From the NCBI GenBank assembly GCA_900315615.1, contig OMZT01000128.1, forward strand, positions 1-40,791: a DNA stretch of 40,791 nt, read 5' to 3'. How positions within the stretch are numbered: the first letter of the stretch is position 1; every line of letters starts with the position of its first letter. The stretch is from an uncultured Veillonellaceae bacterium. GTDB lineage: Bacteria > Bacillota > Negativicutes > Selenomonadales > Selenomonadaceae. Shown piece after piece: positions 25,711 to 34,884 of the stretch. The position numbers and the translations under genes were made by a program. The notes beneath the pieces are model-generated. The model had not been told where the DNA came from, searched no databases, and worked only from the letters and a program-made list of their open reading frames with translations.

Positions 25711-26952
25711 TCAGTCCATTCCCAGATAAGCACGCTGCTCAGCTGACAATGTATCTATCGATACCCCCATAGAATCCAGCTTAATCTGTGCGATACGTGT
25801 ATTTATTTCATCAGGCATCAGATAAACTTTGTTCTCCATCTCATCATGATGATTCAGAAGATGCAACGCGGAGAAGAACTGCACACCAAATGACAGATCC
25901 ATGATCTCTGCCGGATGTCCATCGCCTGCAGCCAGGTTTACGAGGCGGCCCTCTGCCAAAAGGTATATCTTCTTGCCATCCTTCAGCTTGAATTCTTCTA
26001 TGTTCTTTCGTACAGTGCGGCGAGAAGCTGAGATGCTCTCAAGCTCCGGTATATTGATTTCTACATCAAAATGGCCTGAATTTGCAAGTATAGCTCCATT
26101 CTTCATACTCTCGAAATGACGCTTGCGAATGATATCCTTATCTCCTGTCAGCGTCAGGAATATATCTCCGATCTTTGCTGCCTCATCCATGGGCATTACA
26201 CGGAAACCATCAAAGACTGCCTCTACAGCTTTGATTGGGTCCACTTCGGTAATGATGACGTTTGCTCCGAGGCCTTTCGCACGCATTGCCCCGCCTTTTC
26301 CACACCAGCCATATCCAGATATAACGACGTTCTTTCCTGCAATGACAAGATTTGTCGTGCGCATGATTCCATCCCATGTAGACTGGCCAGTACCATACCT
26401 GTTATCGAATAGATACTTGCAATACGCATCGTTTGCAGCAATCATCGGGAATTCCAGCTTACCATCTTTCTCGAGTGTATGAAGCCTGTGCACGCCAGTC
26501 GTCGTTTCCTCTGATCCTCCCATGATGCCAGGCAAGAGCTCGCGTCTGGATGTATGCAACATGTTGACGAGATCTCCACCATCATCAATGACAATGTCAG
26601 GATGAATATCCAATGCCTTATTAATGAACATATCGTACTCTTCAGGAGAGCATCCATGCCATGCGAATACGTGAAGCCCATCCTCAACGAGTGCAGCCGC
26701 AACATCATCTTGTGTTGAAAGTGGATTGCTGCCAGTGATAGCGACCTCTGCCCCTGCTGCCTTCAATATCGTTGCAAGGTAAGCCGTCTTAGCCTCAAGA
26801 TGAAGTGTTATCACTATCTTTTTTCCAGCGAAAGGTTTTGTCTTCGCATACTCTTCCTTCACAGCATTCATGACAGGCATGAAATTAGCGACCCACGCGA
26901 TCTTGTCATGTCCGGATGGTGCAAGATTAATATCACGAATCATTGAATCCAT
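25711..26952 (-). CDS. ahcY: adenosylhomocysteinase
   Basis: Hydrolyses S-adenosylhomocysteine to adenosine and homocysteine with tightly bound NAD. 413 residues, the compact form common in archaea and anaerobic Bacillota, lacking the insertion of longer bacterial enzymes. The NAD site is [19 protein letters not shown] near 217. NSGHFDVEI near 290 and the C-terminal [13 protein letters not shown] are family features. The start ATG 26952 is preceded by GGGGGAA. It is first in an operon with mtaD, so two SAH-consuming enzymes are made together. Confidence 0.94.
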   Translation of the reverse strand: MDSMIRDINLAPSGHDKIAWVANFMPVMNAVKEEYAKTKPFAGKKIVITLHLEAKTAYLATILKAAGAEVAITGSNPLSTQDDVAAALVEDGLHVFAWHGCSPEEYDMFINKALDIHPDIVIDDGGDLVNMLHTSRRELLPGIMGGSEETTTGVHRLHTLEKDGKLEFPMIAANDAYCKYLFDNRYGTGQSTWDGIMRTTNLVIAGKNVVISGYGWCGKGGAMRAKGLGANVIITEVDPIKAVEAVFDGFRVMPMDEAAKIGDIFLTLTGDKDIIRKRHFESMKNGAILANSGHFDVEINIPELESISASRRTVRKNIEEFKLKDGKKIYLLAEGRLVNLAAGDGHPAEIMDLSFGVQFFSALHLLNHHDEMENKVYLMPDEINTRIAQIKLDSMGVSIDTLSAEQRAYLGMD

Positions 26953-27021
26953 GGATAATTCCCCCTATAACGCATTACATGCTGGCACAACGTCATGTAC
27001 GCCCAAAAAGCTTGACATATT

Positions 27022-27051
27022 ATTATATCTCAGTTCTTATATAAAGAGCAA
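27022..27051 (-). promoter_or_regulatory. promoter of ahcY-mtaD
   Basis: On the minus strand TTGCTC (27046-27051) and TATAAT (27022-27027) are 18 bases apart, about 70 bases before ahcY. No SAH or SAM riboswitch was recognised in the short leader. Confidence 0.7.
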
Positions 27052-27075
27052 GTTTTTTCTCCATGCAATCTGATA

Positions 27076-27834
27076 TCAGCGTGCAAGCATGAAATCAAGT
27101 GCCGCGATGTCTGTCAAATCAGTCATAAGCGGCGTAACCGATACGAGTCCCTGTCCTGAAGCGTATACGTCCGTAGCACTCGTATTGCCCTCGTCATATA
27201 TTTCTCCCTTCATGATATACCATACAGATCCGTCAGGCTCCACATGCCTTTGAAACGCATTCTTATAATCTCGGTTGCCAACTCGTGTAAATACGATCTG
27301 TGGTCTATGTCCATTGAACGAGTCAGGGAAATTCACATTATAGAAAAATGGTTTTTTCGGCATAGCATCATTGATCAGCCTAGGAAGCATATCAGCGAAA
27401 GCACACGCAGCCTCATCCATCGTAATCTCCGAATCAGATGGAAGTGACACCGCAATAGACGATATGCCATGTAGATAACCTTCCATCGCCGCGCCAACAG
27501 TACCCGAATAAAGCACATCTGTACCAAGATTAGCCCCATGATTTATGCCCGAAATGACAACATCCGGCATAACATCTGCAATGGCTTCGAGATAAAGCTT
27601 CACACAATCTGTCGGGGTGCCATCTATCGCATATGCGCTGGCAGCAGGAAAATCCGCTCTCTCAGCGACTTTGATACGTACGTTTACTGAAAGAGCATGA
27701 GCCATGCCACTCTGTTGCCGCATCGGTGCAGCTGTAATGATTTCATGACTATGACCAAGCGCAGTTGCGAGCATCTTGATTCCATCAGCATCGATACCAT
27801 CATCATTTGAAAGCAGTATCCTCAATAAGATCAT
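27076..27834 (-). CDS. surE: 5'/3'-nucleotidase SurE
   Basis: A 252-residue metal-dependent nucleotidase that removes phosphate from nucleoside monophosphates. The start RILLSNDDGIDADGI carries the metal-binding Asp-Asp pair. PTDCVKLYLEA, VISGINHGANLGTDVLYSGTVGAA and NVNFPD are the other family signatures. ATG 27834 lies close to AGGAG; a TTG four codons later could also serve. The tRNA-Lys terminator hairpin stands just upstream. Confidence 0.95.
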   Translation of the reverse strand: MILLRILLSNDDGIDADGIKMLATALGHSHEIITAAPMRQQSGMAHALSVNVRIKVAERADFPAASAYAIDGTPTDCVKLYLEAIADVMPDVVISGINHGANLGTDVLYSGTVGAAMEGYLHGISSIAVSLPSDSEITMDEAACAFADMLPRLINDAMPKKPFFYNVNFPDSFNGHRPQIVFTRVGNRDYKNAFQRHVEPDGSVWYIMKGEIYDEGNTSATDVYASGQGLVSVTPLMTDLTDIAALDFMLAR

Positions 27835-27850
27835 CCCTCTCCTAAGCTAT

Positions 27851-27877
27851 AAAAAAAAGACTGGCACAAGCCAGCCT
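27851..27877 (-). terminator. terminator of the tRNA-Lys transcript
   Basis: On the minus strand a stem GGCTGGC/GCCAGTC with a 4-base loop is followed by eight T. It lies between the tRNA and surE. Confidence 0.85.
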
Positions 27878-27915
27878 GTATTAGAACGCGCCGCTTTCAC
27901 GGCTCTTTGCATTTC

Positions 27916-27991
27916 TGGTGACCCACCGGGGACTTGAACCCCGAACCTGCTGATTAAGAGTCAGATGCTCTACCAATTGAGCTAGTGAGTC
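27916..27991 (-). tRNA. tRNA-Lys (CUU anticodon)
   Basis: A complete cloverleaf on the minus strand. The acceptor stem is GACTCAC/GTGGGTC with one G-U pair. The D-arm is GCTC...GAGC, and the anticodon loop CTCTTAA gives anticodon CUU for lysine AAG. The T-arm is CGGGG-TTCAAGT-CCCCG. The discriminator is A, and CCA is encoded. It has its own promoter and terminator. Confidence 0.97.
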
Positions 27992-28026
27992 ACTTCATAC
28001 CATCTTGGTGGCTTCAACAATAAAAA

Positions 28027-28055
28027 ATTATAGCTGTTTCTATGACTATTGTCAA
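28027..28055 (-). promoter_or_regulatory. consensus promoter of tRNA-Lys
   Basis: TTGACA (28050-28055) and TATAAT (28027-28032), both perfect, with a 17-base spacer on the minus strand, about 35 bases before the tRNA. Confidence 0.9.
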
Positions 28056-28075
28056 GATTTTTTTTGAAATATCAT

Positions 28076-28672
28076 TCAGTCCAACAGTGTGATCTCAAGA
28101 TCTCTGCGACCGAACATCAATGCTTCCTGGTGCGTGTCAAAGGCAACATCTATGATATTGCCACGTATACCACCGCCTATATCTGCAGCTACAGCCTCAC
28201 CATAGCCGGGGATATATACGCGTGTACCGAGAGGAATGAATGATGGATCTACCGCTATGATTCCCCTCCGAAGCAGTTCACCAGTAGCAGTGCGCGGATT
28301 AAGGCCGGGATCCTGTGGGCTGTATGCAGTAGCAGAGACATATATAGTCCTGCCATGGTGTCCTGCCTGAGACTTCACGACAGGAAAGCTCTTGCCGCCC
28401 GAAAGCCTGCCATAAGTCCGCTCTCCACAGATGCCATCTACCTCCAAGCCTTCTGCAGCCTGAAAACTCTTTATTGCAGCCACCGTATTCTTCCCACAGA
28501 TACCATCTGCCACATCATTTAGATATCCCTTATCTATAAGTAATGTCTGTACATTCTTCACAAGCTCTCCACGCATTCCCTCTTTTACAGCCTGTGCATC
28601 AGCATGGCTTATGCAAACACACGCCAGGAAGAGAGAAAAAGCCGTAATAAACACCATCATCCTTCTGACCAA
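28076..28672 (-). CDS. secreted peptidoglycan-binding 3D-domain protein
   Basis: 198 residues from TTG 28672, chosen because AAGGAGG lies eight bases before it. A signal peptide (VFITAFSLFLACVCISHADA) is followed by a PG_binding_1 domain (about residues 36-92, LLIDKGYLNDVADGICGKNT). The C-terminal 3D domain begins VSATAYSPQDPG and carries its three aspartates in VDPSFIPLG, AADIGG and IIDVAF. Such proteins (YabE/MltA-like fold) are thought to cut or remodel cell-wall glycan; activity here is inferred. It follows the Mrp gene by 67 bases. Confidence 0.88.
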   Translation of the reverse strand: MVRRMMVFITAFSLFLACVCISHADAQAVKEGMRGELVKNVQTLLIDKGYLNDVADGICGKNTVAAIKSFQAAEGLEVDGICGERTYGRLSGGKSFPVVKSQAGHHGRTIYVSATAYSPQDPGLNPRTATGELLRRGIIAVDPSFIPLGTRVYIPGYGEAVAADIGGGIRGNIIDVAFDTHQEALMFGRRDLEITLLD

Positions 28673-28739
28673 ATAAGCCGCCTCCTTGTACATGACAATA
28701 TCAACTAAGCACTGATACGATGCGGATCATCAATGCTCA

Positions 28740-29612
28740 TCACATACCGAATTCTTCAGCACCAGTACGATTGTCTTTCCTATCCGGCATCTTCTGAAGA
28801 ACTTTCACCGCATCATTCAGCCAATCACCTTCAAAGGTCTCTATCTGCCCTGCATCGCATGAAGCTGCAAGCTTCGGCTCCATAGGTATGCGCGCCAGTA
28901 CCGGAAGATGATATTGATTGGCGACCTCATCTATATGGCTATCACCAAATATCTTATGTTTCTTGCCGCAGTCAGGGCACTCAAAATAAGACATATTCTC
29001 AACGAGACCAAGCACGGGAACATCCATGAGTTCAGCCATCTTCACGGCCTTTCCGACAATCATAGACACGAGTTCCTGTGGTGATGTAACAACGACTATG
29101 CCATCGACTTTTATGGACTGGAATACAGTAAGTGGTACATCTCCTGTTCCTGGAGGCATATCGATGAACAAATAATCCACATTGTTCCATATCATATCCG
29201 TCCAGAATTGCTTGACGATATTAGACAGTATCGGTCCTCTCCATATAACAGGGTCTGTATCATGCTCCAGGAAAAGATTGATGGATACGATATCTATGCC
29301 ACCAGAAGTCTTGACTGGATATGCACCAGCTGAAGTCGCACGAACCTCCCCCTTCACACCGAATATTTTCGGTATCGATGGGCCTGTAATGTCAGCATCA
29401 AGTATGCCGGTATGATATCCATGACGTGCAGTAGAGACAGCCAAAAGAGATGTAACCAGTGATTTACCCACGCCGCCCTTACCGCTCACTACACCGATAA
29501 CATGCTTTATATTGCTGAGTGGATTAAGCTTTGAAACAAGTTCCTGCTGTACGCGTTCGCCGCATCCTGCTTCCCCACACGCAGAACAATCGTGATTACA
29601 TTCTTCGCTCAT
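28740..29612 (-). CDS. Mrp/NBP35 family ATP-binding iron-sulfur carrier
   Basis: A 290-residue P-loop ATPase of the Mrp/ApbC group, which carries or assembles iron-sulfur clusters. A short Cys-rich N-terminus (CNHDCSACGEAGCGE) precedes VVSGKGGVGKSLVTSLLA (deviant Walker A), GILDADITGPSIPKIFG, FIDMPPGTGDVPLT and YFECPDCGKKHKIFG with a CxxC pair. The CxxC pair is the usual cluster-bridging site. The start ATG 29612 follows ATGAGGTC. Confidence 0.93.
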   Translation of the reverse strand: MSEECNHDCSACGEAGCGERVQQELVSKLNPLSNIKHVIGVVSGKGGVGKSLVTSLLAVSTARHGYHTGILDADITGPSIPKIFGVKGEVRATSAGAYPVKTSGGIDIVSINLFLEHDTDPVIWRGPILSNIVKQFWTDMIWNNVDYLFIDMPPGTGDVPLTVFQSIKVDGIVVVTSPQELVSMIVGKAVKMAELMDVPVLGLVENMSYFECPDCGKKHKIFGDSHIDEVANQYHLPVLARIPMEPKLAASCDAGQIETFEGDWLNDAVKVLQKMPDRKDNRTGAEEFGM

Positions 29613-29711
29613 TCTAAGACCTCATTTCCTAAAGATGAAACACGCAAGTCATGCTCACATAACAGATATTTTACTAAGAAAATAATAATATGTCAATTTC
29701 CCGGCAAAGCA

Positions 29712-29757
29712 AAACAGCCTTGCAGTCACCCTAAGGAGGGTAACTGTAAGGCTGTTT
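29712..29757. terminator. hairpin terminator after panD
   Basis: Arms of 21 bases (29712-29732 and 29737-29757) pair with two G-U-type differences and end in A-runs and T-runs. It lies between the pan operon and the Mrp gene. Confidence 0.85.
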
Positions 29758-29798
29758 CCTACCAGATACTTCTTATCTCACATCATACAGCATACGTA

Positions 29799-30182
29799 TC
29801 AAGCAATCTCACCAGCGCATTCAACTCTGCGTATCTCGCGGGCTTTATTGTTCTCATCCGCTATAACCACGACAGGCTTATATTTTGCCGCCTCTTCTTC
29901 AGTGAAGAAAGCATATGCCATGATGATCACTATGTCGCCTACCTGTGCAAGACGCGCCGCTGCTCCATTCAAGCAAATAACTCCGCTTCCACGTTCTCCT
30001 GGTATAACATACGTCTCAAGGCGGGCGCCATTATTATTATCGACTACCTGAACGCGCTCATTGGGCAGGATATGTGCTTTATCCATGAGGTCACGATCTA
30101 TCGTAATGCTGCCCATATATTGAAGATTCGCTTCGGTAACCGTAGCGCAATGTATCTTGGACTTCAGGAGATTAAGCATCAT
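29799..30182 (-). CDS. panD: aspartate 1-decarboxylase
   Basis: Makes beta-alanine from aspartate for pantothenate. 127 residues, the normal length. The pyruvoyl-forming cleavage site is Gly-Ser in YMGSITID (Ser near 25), and [19 protein letters not shown] is the substrate region with Tyr and Arg. [19 protein letters not shown] is also typical. The start overlaps the panC stop (ATGATG), so translation is probably coupled. Confidence 0.96.
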   Translation of the reverse strand: MMLNLLKSKIHCATVTEANLQYMGSITIDRDLMDKAHILPNERVQVVDNNNGARLETYVIPGERGSGVICLNGAAARLAQVGDIVIIMAYAFFTEEEAAKYKPVVVIADENNKAREIRRVECAGEIA

Positions 30183-31036
30183 TTGTCTGCACCTCCAAAG
30201 ATCACATTATCAATTAGACGTGTCTTTCCTATATATACGGCAATCGCAAGTATAGAGCGTTCGTCCACTGAATCCACTGGCTCCAATGCTGGGAATGAAT
30301 ACAAGTCAACGTAGTCAATCTTCGCCTTTGGCTCAGCATCAAGTACTTCACGAGTGATCTTCTTGATCTTTTCGGCATCATGCTCTCCGTTATCATATGC
30401 CTCTTTCGCTTTTCTAAGGCTGCGTGAAAGGACAAGTGCACGCTGCTTTTCATCGGCAGACATATAAGCATTCCTAGAGCTGCGTGCCAATCCTTCCGGT
30501 TCACGCACTATAGGTACCATGTTGATATGCACAGGGATATTAAGATCGCTCACGAATCTATTTACCACAACAACCTGCTGCGCGTCCTTCTGCCCGAAGA
30601 ATGCCTCATCGGCACGGGAAAGATTCATGAGCTTCGTGACGACTGTAGCTACTCCACGGAAATGTCCCGGTCTTCTCGCACCACAGAGCTTCTTCGTAAT
30701 ATCACCATCCACGTTTACATACGTGCAGAAGCCATCAGGGTACATATCCTTGGGCTCTGGATGAAAGACCGCATCCACTGGCACGGTCTCCAATTTCTTA
30801 CAATCTTCCTCGAAACGACGTGGATATGCATCGAAATCTTCATTCGGCCCAAACTGTACAGGATTCACGAAAACAGATGCTATCACGATGTCACATTTCT
30901 CTCTTGCAGCACGCATCAATGTAAGATGTCCTTCATGCAATGCTCCCATCGTAGGCACTAGGCCAATGGTCTTTCCCGCCTTTTTCATCTTACGGCTGTA
31001 CTCTTTTAGTTCCTCTGGCTTATGAAAAATTTCCAT
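30179..31036 (-). CDS. panC: pantothenate synthetase
   Basis: Joins pantoate and beta-alanine with ATP. 285 residues from ATG 31036, which follows GAGGAGATAATG; the frame is open 13 codons further into the transporter gene. The signature [14 protein letters not shown] holds the ATP-binding HxGH motif. [28 protein letters not shown] and [12 protein letters not shown] are also typical. It sits between the BASS transporter and panD. No panB or panE is in the window. Confidence 0.96.
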   Translation of the reverse strand: MEIFHKPEELKEYSRKMKKAGKTIGLVPTMGALHEGHLTLMRAAREKCDIVIASVFVNPVQFGPNEDFDAYPRRFEEDCKKLETVPVDAVFHPEPKDMYPDGFCTYVNVDGDITKKLCGARRPGHFRGVATVVTKLMNLSRADEAFFGQKDAQQVVVVNRFVSDLNIPVHINMVPIVREPEGLARSSRNAYMSADEKQRALVLSRSLRKAKEAYDNGEHDAEKIKKITREVLDAEPKAKIDYVDLYSFPALEPVDSVDERSILAIAVYIGKTRLIDNVIFGGADK

Positions 31037-31064
31037 TTGAGCATTATCTCCTCTTCTAAAATAA

Positions 31065-32012
31065 TCAGGCTTCAACTGCCTTACTCTCTGCTTCTTTTTC
31101 GTCCTTTCTCACGAAGTAGTTTGCCACAAGCGATCCTGAAATATTATGCCAAACGCTGAATATAGCTCCTGGCAAAGCTGCAGCCGGATTGAAATACATG
31201 ACCGCAAGCGATGCAGCCATACCAGAATTCTGCATACCGACCTCAATAGATACAGCACGTACTTTCTTGGGCGCAAGGCGGAACAGCTTCGCCATCATAT
31301 AGCCAAGTGCCAGTCCAGATACATTATGCAGGACAACAACGGCTGCAATAATAAGTCCCATCTCCAGGAGCTTCGAAGCACTAAGTGACACGACACAGCC
31401 GACGAGAAGGACAATCATAACGACAGATACAAACGGCATGAATCCAATGATTTTCTTGACACCATTAGCAAAGAAATGATTTGCAAGCAAGCCGAGGATA
31501 ACCGGTGCAAGCACCATCTCTGCTATAGAGATCATCATTGCCTGCAAGGATACATCAACATACGCCCCAGCGAGCCACCATGTAATAAGAGGCGTGACGA
31601 CAGGTGCCAGAAGCGTTGTTGTCATCGTCATGGAAACAGAAAGTGCCACATCTCCACGTGCAAGGTATGTTATGACATTGGATGCGGTGCCACCGGGACA
31701 CGTCCCTACTAGTATAACACCGATTGCAAGCTCTGGAGGTAAGTCGAATACTTTTGTCAGCACCCATGCCATGGCAGGCATGATAGTAAACTGAGCCAGC
31801 GCACCTATGAAGATTTCCCACGGACGCTTAAGCACCATCCTGAAGTCAGCAAATGTCAATGTCATGCCCATGCCAAACATGACGATGCCCAGCATAATGG
31901 ATACATAAGGCTTGATCCATGTCAAGGATGGCGGGTAAACTGCACCTATGACAGCCGCAAGTACAACGAATACCGCCATGTTCTTCACAGCAAAATTACA
32001 GAATTTCTTCAA
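31065..32012 (-). CDS. bile acid:sodium symporter family transporter, PanS-like
   Basis: A 315-residue membrane protein with about ten helices, of the BASS family. Recognised by MLGIVMFGMGMTLTFADF, ILVGTCPGGTASNVITYLA and EVGMQNSGMAASLA, the two crossover and sodium-site regions. Some family members (PanS of Salmonella) move ketopantoate. The position immediately before panC-panD supports a pantothenate-precursor role here, but this is inference from context. The start is TTG 32012 after GGGAGG. A leader with a terminator-like hairpin precedes it. Confidence 0.85.
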   Translation of the reverse strand: MKKFCNFAVKNMAVFVVLAAVIGAVYPPSLTWIKPYVSIMLGIVMFGMGMTLTFADFRMVLKRPWEIFIGALAQFTIMPAMAWVLTKVFDLPPELAIGVILVGTCPGGTASNVITYLARGDVALSVSMTMTTTLLAPVVTPLITWWLAGAYVDVSLQAMMISIAEMVLAPVILGLLANHFFANGVKKIIGFMPFVSVVMIVLLVGCVVSLSASKLLEMGLIIAAVVVLHNVSGLALGYMMAKLFRLAPKKVRAVSIEVGMQNSGMAASLAVMYFNPAAALPGAIFSVWHNISGSLVANYFVRKDEKEAESKAVEA

Positions 32013-32052
32013 GAAAATACCTCCCGTAATAATAATAATAAATTACCGGGCA

Positions 32053-32082
32053 AAAGAAAAGCCTTCCAGCATCCCGGAAGGC
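32053..32082 (-). terminator. terminator-like hairpin in the leader of the transporter-pan operon
   Basis: On the minus strand GCCTTCC and GGAAGGC close an 8-base loop and are followed by TTTTCTTTT, about 40 bases before the transporter start. It could end transcripts within the leader or be an attenuator. Confidence 0.65.
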
Positions 32083-32227
32083 GTACCATATCCATTATCC
32101 TTTACGGATATCGCTACACGTGGGTCACAGTCTGTATGATCTGTGCCAACAAGCTCTATCCTGTATGATCGGTCTGAATGGAAAAAAGTACAATCCATCT
32201 CTGGTATCATCTTCTGCCATCCAGTCA
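32083..32227 (-). promoter_or_regulatory. possible cis-regulatory leader of transporter-panC-panD
   Basis: About 145 bases lie between a promoter and the leader hairpin. On the minus strand the word GATCATACAG occurs twice, 29 bases apart (32161-32170 and 32132-32141). The second copy sits in the loop of a stem CACAG/CTGTG. A pan-type RNA or attenuator is possible, but I did not match a known consensus. A 64-codon frame covers the region and is not convincing as a gene. Confidence 0.35.
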
Positions 32228-32257
32228 ATAATAGCACTTTATACCATGTTTTGGCAA
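32228..32257 (-). promoter_or_regulatory. promoter of the transporter-pan operon
   Basis: TTGCCA (32252-32257) and TATTAT (32228-32233) on the minus strand with an 18-base spacer, about 215 bases before the transporter start, giving a long leader. Confidence 0.6.
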
Positions 32258-32302
32258 TAGGAATACATCTGTTTTCTTATAGCTTTTCTGCGCTATGGAT
32301 CA

Positions 32303-34342
32303 TCATTCAACATTGAATTTATGTTGCTTTTTCTGCTCTAATCCTTTCTCTTTAGGCACGCTCTCAGGCTTACTATCAGTACCAACGCTGTTGACGTTAT
32401 CATCTGTATCAGTGTCTAGGGCTTCTGCCAAAGGTTCTACGCCGCCTTTTCCAGGCTCTTCATCGACACTATCCAGCTTCTTTTTATCGTCTGATGCCAA
32501 TCCTAAGGCTTCATCATTTTCAGGCTCATCTATATTATCAAGTATCTTCATGAACTCATCGCCTGTAATGGTTTCCTTCTCATACAGGTAATCTGCAAGC
32601 CTGTTAAGTGCATCGATATTCTCACGCAATATTTTCTTCGCCTTTTCGTGCTGCTTCTTGACGAGGGCAACTACTTTTTGATCGATTTCCTGTTGTGTAG
32701 CAGGAGAGCATGCAAGTGACGTATCACCACCAAGATACTGGTTCGTCACGACCTCCATAGCAACCATATCAAAATCTTCGTTCATGCCATATCGCGTGAT
32801 CATCGAACGAGCCAGCTTCGTAGCCTGCTCAATATCATTAGATGCGCCGGTAGATATCTGTCCGAATACGACCTCTTCAGCAGCGCGTCCTCCTGTAAGC
32901 GTAGCGAGCTTATCTTCGAGTTCCTCACGCGTAACGATATATCGGTCGCCCTTCTCTACCTGCATGGTATACCCTAATGCACCAGACGTCCTCGGTATAA
33001 TCGTGATCTTCTGCACAGGTGCTGAATGGCTCTGCTTGGCAGCAACTAGTGCATGTCCTATCTCATGGTATGCGACAGTATGCTTCTCTTTATCTGAAAG
33101 TATCGCATTCTTCTTCTGATATCCCGCGATTACAACCTCGACGCTTTCCTCGAAATCTGTCTGTGTAACCTCATTACGTCCATTCCTGACTGCACGAAGT
33201 GCTCCTTCATTGATGATATTTGCCAGCTCCGCGCCGGATGCCCCTGCGGCCATACGGGCAATCGTATGGAAATCTACACCAGGGCCAATCTTCACCTTAT
33301 TTGCATGGACCTTCAAGATATCTTCTCTGCCTTTAAGATCAGGAAGTTCAACCGGAACACGCCTATCAAACCGTCCAGGTCTTAAAAGCGCAGGATCCAG
33401 TGACTCTGGACGATTGGTGGCAGCCAATATGATAACGCCATTATTCCCCTCGAATCCATCCATCTCCGTAAGCAGCTGATTCAGCGTCTGCTCGCGTTCA
33501 TCATTTCCCATCACATTGCCGTTACGCTTTTGTCCGATAGCGTCTATCTCATCGATGAACACGATACATGGGGCTTTCTCTTTCGCCTGCTTGAAGAGGT
33601 CACGCACCTTAGACGCACCCATTCCGACAAACATTTCGACGAACTCAGAACCCGCTATAGAAAAGAACGGCACATCCGCTTCGCCGGCAACAGCCTTCGC
33701 GAGCATGGTCTTACCAGTACCAGGAGGTCCGACTAGGAGCACGCCCTTTGGCATCTGCGCGCCTATCGATGAATACTTGTTCGGATTATGAAGATAATCG
33801 ACGATCTCGGACAGATTGTCCTTGGCCTCGTCCTCTCCTGCAACGTCCTTAAATAGGATTCCATTGGAAGACGGCACGTATATTTTGGCATTATTTTTTC
33901 CGCCAAGCCCGAACATCATGGAGTTATCTCCGCCCATCTTGTCCATCATACGTCGGCTGAGGAATTGTCCTATCGCAAAAAATATTAAGATTGGCAATAT
34001 CCATGCCGCGATAAACGTCAGTATAGGTGAATCTTTTTCCTTGATATCCTGCGTGAATGACACGCCTGACTCGTGCAACCTGTCTACGAGCTTCGGGTCG
34101 TCCATGATACCTGTACGGTATGTATTCCCATCGCCGTCTTTGAAGAGTATCTGATTCTCCTGAACCTCTACTTTTGAGATTTCGTTATCAGCCGTCATGT
34201 CCATGAATGTATTATAATCTACCTGCTTTATCTGCGCCTGATCAATATATGGCATTGCTATCGCATTGAATACGAGTACCACCAGCAGCGCAATTGCGTA
34301 ATAATATATCATGGGTCTCTTAGGTGATTTCACTTCTTGCAT
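32303..34342 (-). CDS. ftsH: ATP-dependent zinc metalloprotease FtsH
   Basis: A membrane-bound AAA+ protease that degrades misfolded membrane and regulatory proteins. 679 residues. Transmembrane helices are at about 11-31 and 107-127 with an external domain between. Walker A is GPPGTGKT (205-212), Walker [10 protein letters not shown] (near 263), and the second region of homology is [13 protein letters not shown]. The zinc site is HEIGH at 426-430, where most homologues have HEAGH. The last 70 residues are acidic and probably disordered. ATG 34342 is preceded by AAGGGGAGCAGG. Confidence 0.97.
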   Translation of the reverse strand: MQEVKSPKRPMIYYYAIALLVVLVFNAIAMPYIDQAQIKQVDYNTFMDMTADNEISKVEVQENQILFKDGDGNTYRTGIMDDPKLVDRLHESGVSFTQDIKEKDSPILTFIAAWILPILIFFAIGQFLSRRMMDKMGGDNSMMFGLGGKNNAKIYVPSSNGILFKDVAGEDEAKDNLSEIVDYLHNPNKYSSIGAQMPKGVLLVGPPGTGKTMLAKAVAGEADVPFFSIAGSEFVEMFVGMGASKVRDLFKQAKEKAPCIVFIDEIDAIGQKRNGNVMGNDEREQTLNQLLTEMDGFEGNNGVIILAATNRPESLDPALLRPGRFDRRVPVELPDLKGREDILKVHANKVKIGPGVDFHTIARMAAGASGAELANIINEGALRAVRNGRNEVTQTDFEESVEVVIAGYQKKNAILSDKEKHTVAYHEIGHALVAAKQSHSAPVQKITIIPRTSGALGYTMQVEKGDRYIVTREELEDKLATLTGGRAAEEVVFGQISTGASNDIEQATKLARSMITRYGMNEDFDMVAMEVVTNQYLGGDTSLACSPATQQEIDQKVVALVKKQHEKAKKILRENIDALNRLADYLYEKETITGDEFMKILDNIDEPENDEALGLASDDKKKLDSVDEEPGKGGVEPLAEALDTDTDDNVNSVGTDSKPESVPKEKGLEQKKQHKFNVE

Positions 34343-34429
34343 CGCACCTGCTCCCCTTTCAGAATCTACAAACCTTTTTCGCTGAATATATATCTAAAAC
34401 CTCTTTTACGCACGATGTAATTCATTATC

Positions 34430-34458
34430 TTGACACTATATCACCCTTACATTAAGAT
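34430..34458 (+). promoter_or_regulatory. promoter of the small membrane protein gene
   Basis: TTGACA (34430-34435) and TAAGAT (34453-34458) with a 17-base spacer, divergent from ftsH. Confidence 0.6.
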
Positions 34459-34488
34459 AGTTTATGAAGATGAATGGAGGTAATATAA

Positions 34489-34881
34489 TTGATGTCATAT
34501 ATTTTGCTTGTAATACTCATTGCCCTGACATTGCTTTTCATTATTGAGATGCATTATACGCTTAAACGATCGACTAAGACAAATGAGCTTATACAGACTT
34601 ATGTTGGAGATATGCACAATCCCGCACTTGTCGATGAAATCTGGAACTGGATATCACAAGACCGTAAACTTCGTCCCATAATAAAAAAATACGGGATGAC
34701 AAAGGATGACATCCCGTATTTCATAAACAAGCTCATGACGTGGGGTGACTTCAAGAAGGGTCGCCGTTATATACCGATATCGTCATTTTTCTTCACGACG
34801 CCACTTAAATACATGCTGAAACATCGTGATGCCGATCCGAAAAAGCTTACGATGCGCATGATGAACTTTTTCCATATCTGA
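34489..34881 (+). CDS. small single-pass membrane protein, unknown
   Basis: 130 residues, not recognised. The N-terminus (YILLVILIALTLLFIIEM) is one transmembrane helix. The rest is a basic soluble tail with a DRKLRPIIKKYGMTKDDIPYF segment and several aromatic and lysine residues. TTG 34489 is eight bases after GGAGG; the ATG that follows it directly is the alternative. It has its own promoter and is convergent with the DUF554 gene, whose stop is three bases away. Coding is supported by promoter, ribosome site and reading frame. Confidence 0.75.
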   Translation: MMSYILLVILIALTLLFIIEMHYTLKRSTKTNELIQTYVGDMHNPALVDEIWNWISQDRKLRPIIKKYGMTKDDIPYFINKLMTWGDFKKGRRYIPISSFFFTTPLKYMLKHRDADPKKLTMRMMNFFHI

Positions 34882-34884
34882 CAA

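Noticed and set aside
26953-27075. SAM or SAH riboswitch before ahcY
   Set aside because: The promoter leaves a leader of about 60 bases with no conserved riboswitch core.
29592-30314. 240-codon plus-strand frame
   Set aside because: It is antisense to panD and the start of the Mrp gene and crosses their terminator; no recognisable protein.
32043-32237. 64-codon frame in the leader before the BASS transporter
   Set aside because: It spans the terminator-like hairpin, has no clear ribosome site and resembles no family I know. A leader peptide cannot be fully excluded.
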